This document shows, one piece after another, positions 5,339 through 6,188 of a stretch of 6,188 bases of DNA. The notes beneath the pieces are model-generated. The model worked only from the letters and a program-made list of their open reading frames with translations, had not been told where the DNA came from and did no database searches. The position numbers and the translations under genes are program-made. Origin of the DNA: CAYLWW01 sp964387585 (GTDB taxonomy: Bacteria > Pseudomonadota > Alphaproteobacteria > Rickettsiales > Midichloriaceae); contig CAYLWW010000080.1 in assembly GCA_964387585.1 (NCBI GenBank), positions 1-6,188 on the forward strand, written 5' to 3'. Position 1 is the stretch's first letter. Every line of letters starts with the position of its first letter.

Positions 5339-6004
5339 TCTAAAAATTTAATAATTGATTTTTTAATTTCATCCTTAATTTCCGGACTTCCTCGATCACA
5401 CAAATTGAATACCAGACTCAGGCACGACCCCTTCATCTGGCTCATCATCTGAAGCTCCAAAACGCAAAATCTCTAATTTCGGATTTCTTGGGAAAGGATA
5501 CCTTCTGCTATCAAGGGAAATAATCTTTGATAGCCTATCTGGATAAAGCTGAGCCATCATCATAGACATATCGCCGCCGTTAGAATGGCCTATTAAAATC
5601 ACTTTGTTCAGATCTAACTGTGGTTCTATTTTTTGCAGTTCATTCATCACAAACAAAATGTTTTGAACACCACGTTCCCAAAGTGGTTTTCTCCTATCAA
5701 ATAGATTTCCTGTCGTAGGAAGAGGCTTATCTGTCTCAAGATCATGCTGAATGCTCGCTACAAAATATACACGTGCCGCTAAGCTATCGGCGATAAATGA
5801 ATATTCTGTATTTTTAGCACTATAACCGTGGCTTATAATTACAACGTGCTTATTGGTTGTTTCTCCTTGATAAACAACCACAGGTACATTTTTACTTCGA
5901 CTCTTGTCAAACATATCAAGCTTTTTGCTTTCCAAAGTATAAGCATTACTTAAGCTTATACAAGAAAATATTAGGAAAATTAATAAGTTAAATCTCAATT
6001 TCAT
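5332..6004 (-). pseudogene. Secreted alpha/beta-hydrolase, C-terminus damaged
   Basis: A serine-hydrolase fold. Signal peptide 1-21 (MKLRFNLLIFLIFSCISLSNA), oxyanion-side HG in VVIISHGYSAKNTEYSF (about 53-70), nucleophile elbow GHSNGG with Ser141, then ISLDSRRYPFPR and RFGASDDEPDEGVVP, where the catalytic acid should lie. The first frame stops at 5396. Directly after, in the +1 frame, comes CDRGSPEIKDEIKKSIIKFLDR ending at TAA 5332-5334, which fits a hydrolase C-terminal helix. No His is encoded between the acid region and this tail, although related hydrolases place the catalytic His there. I infer a small deletion that removed it and shifted the frame. The product is probably inactive. The ATG overlaps the stop of the upstream cyclase remnant (ATGA, 6001-6004). 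The substrate is unknown; an ester or lipid is typical of the fold. Confidence 0.78.
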
Positions 6005-6188
6005 TTATACTCTCTTTCGATTAATCCAACGAGTCTTACTGGCGCTTCTGTACCATCTTGGATTTTGATGGGCAGGACTATAACAAAGCTTCCGGTCGGC
6101 GGCATACTATCGAGATTTGCTACATTTTCTAGCTGTTTGATCCCAGAGAATTATGGTGTATATTATGAAGACAATAATACATGGAGAA
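6001..6188 (-). pseudogene. Cyclase-family (kynurenine-formamidase-like) C-terminal remnant
   Basis: The minus-strand frame ending at TGA 6003-6001 reads LENVANLDSMPPTGSFVIVLP, then IKIQDGTEAPVRLVGLI, which matches the C-terminal signature of cyclase-family metal hydrolases (EN..NLD.LPP.G...I.LP.KI.GG..AP.R). Enzymes of this family hydrolyse amide or ester bonds with a metal bound by an N-terminal His cluster, which would lie outside the window. Upstream in the same frame are TAA codons at 6151-6153 and 6163-6165, within HVLLSS*YTP*FSGIKQ, so the gene looks broken unless these mark a frameshift I cannot resolve. Its stop overlaps the hydrolase start, so the pair were coupled. It extends past the right edge. 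Confidence 0.68.

Overview
The window looks like a chromosomal accessory region of an obligate intracellular alphaproteobacterium, most likely a Rickettsia or close relative. The evidence is strongly AT-rich DNA, an alphaproteobacterial-type AddB, decaying IS630- and IS982-like insertion sequences, a class D beta-lactamase, and many half-decayed genes. The genus is inferred from gene content and was not tested by a search.

Left part (1-2355, plus strand). The C-terminal ~490 residues of AddB, a helicase-nuclease repair subunit, run in from the left edge and end at 1480. Its nuclease core is altered at conserved positions. After a ~220-base spacer comes an unrecognised 216-residue protein (1705-2355) built of repeats: a hexapeptide repeat (18-bp units), then four 22-residue units (66-bp units). 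Each 22-residue unit is two 11-residue repeats whose spacing and Gly/Tyr pattern recall the lipid-binding 11-mers of synucleins and perilipins.

Middle part (about 2340-3300, minus strand). This is a graveyard of mobile elements. A 43-codon remnant that looks like the N-terminus of an IS982-type transposase lies against an IS630-family transposase pseudogene. The IS630 copy has two frameshifts, two in-frame stops and a lost catalytic Asp. It had itself inserted at a TA dinucleotide inside a P-loop ATPase gene, of which only the first ~30 codons survive. The order of events appears to be ATPase gene, then IS630 insertion, then IS982 insertion or deletion, then loss of the rest.

Right part (3291-6188, minus strand, read right to left). 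A tightly packed gene string: cyclase-like remnant, alpha/beta-hydrolase remnant, five-helix membrane protein, intact class D beta-lactamase, second class D beta-lactamase (pseudogene), truncated P-loop ATPase. Neighbours abut or overlap (ATGA overlaps at 6001-6004 and 3392-3395; gaps of 2, 3 and 10 bases elsewhere), so this was one transcriptional unit. Only the membrane protein and the first beta-lactamase (3999-4808) remain intact. All class D active-site motifs are present in that copy. A 22-bp exact direct repeat carries the Shine-Dalgarno and start codon of both surviving genes.

No tRNA, rRNA, CRISPR array or replication origin was seen.
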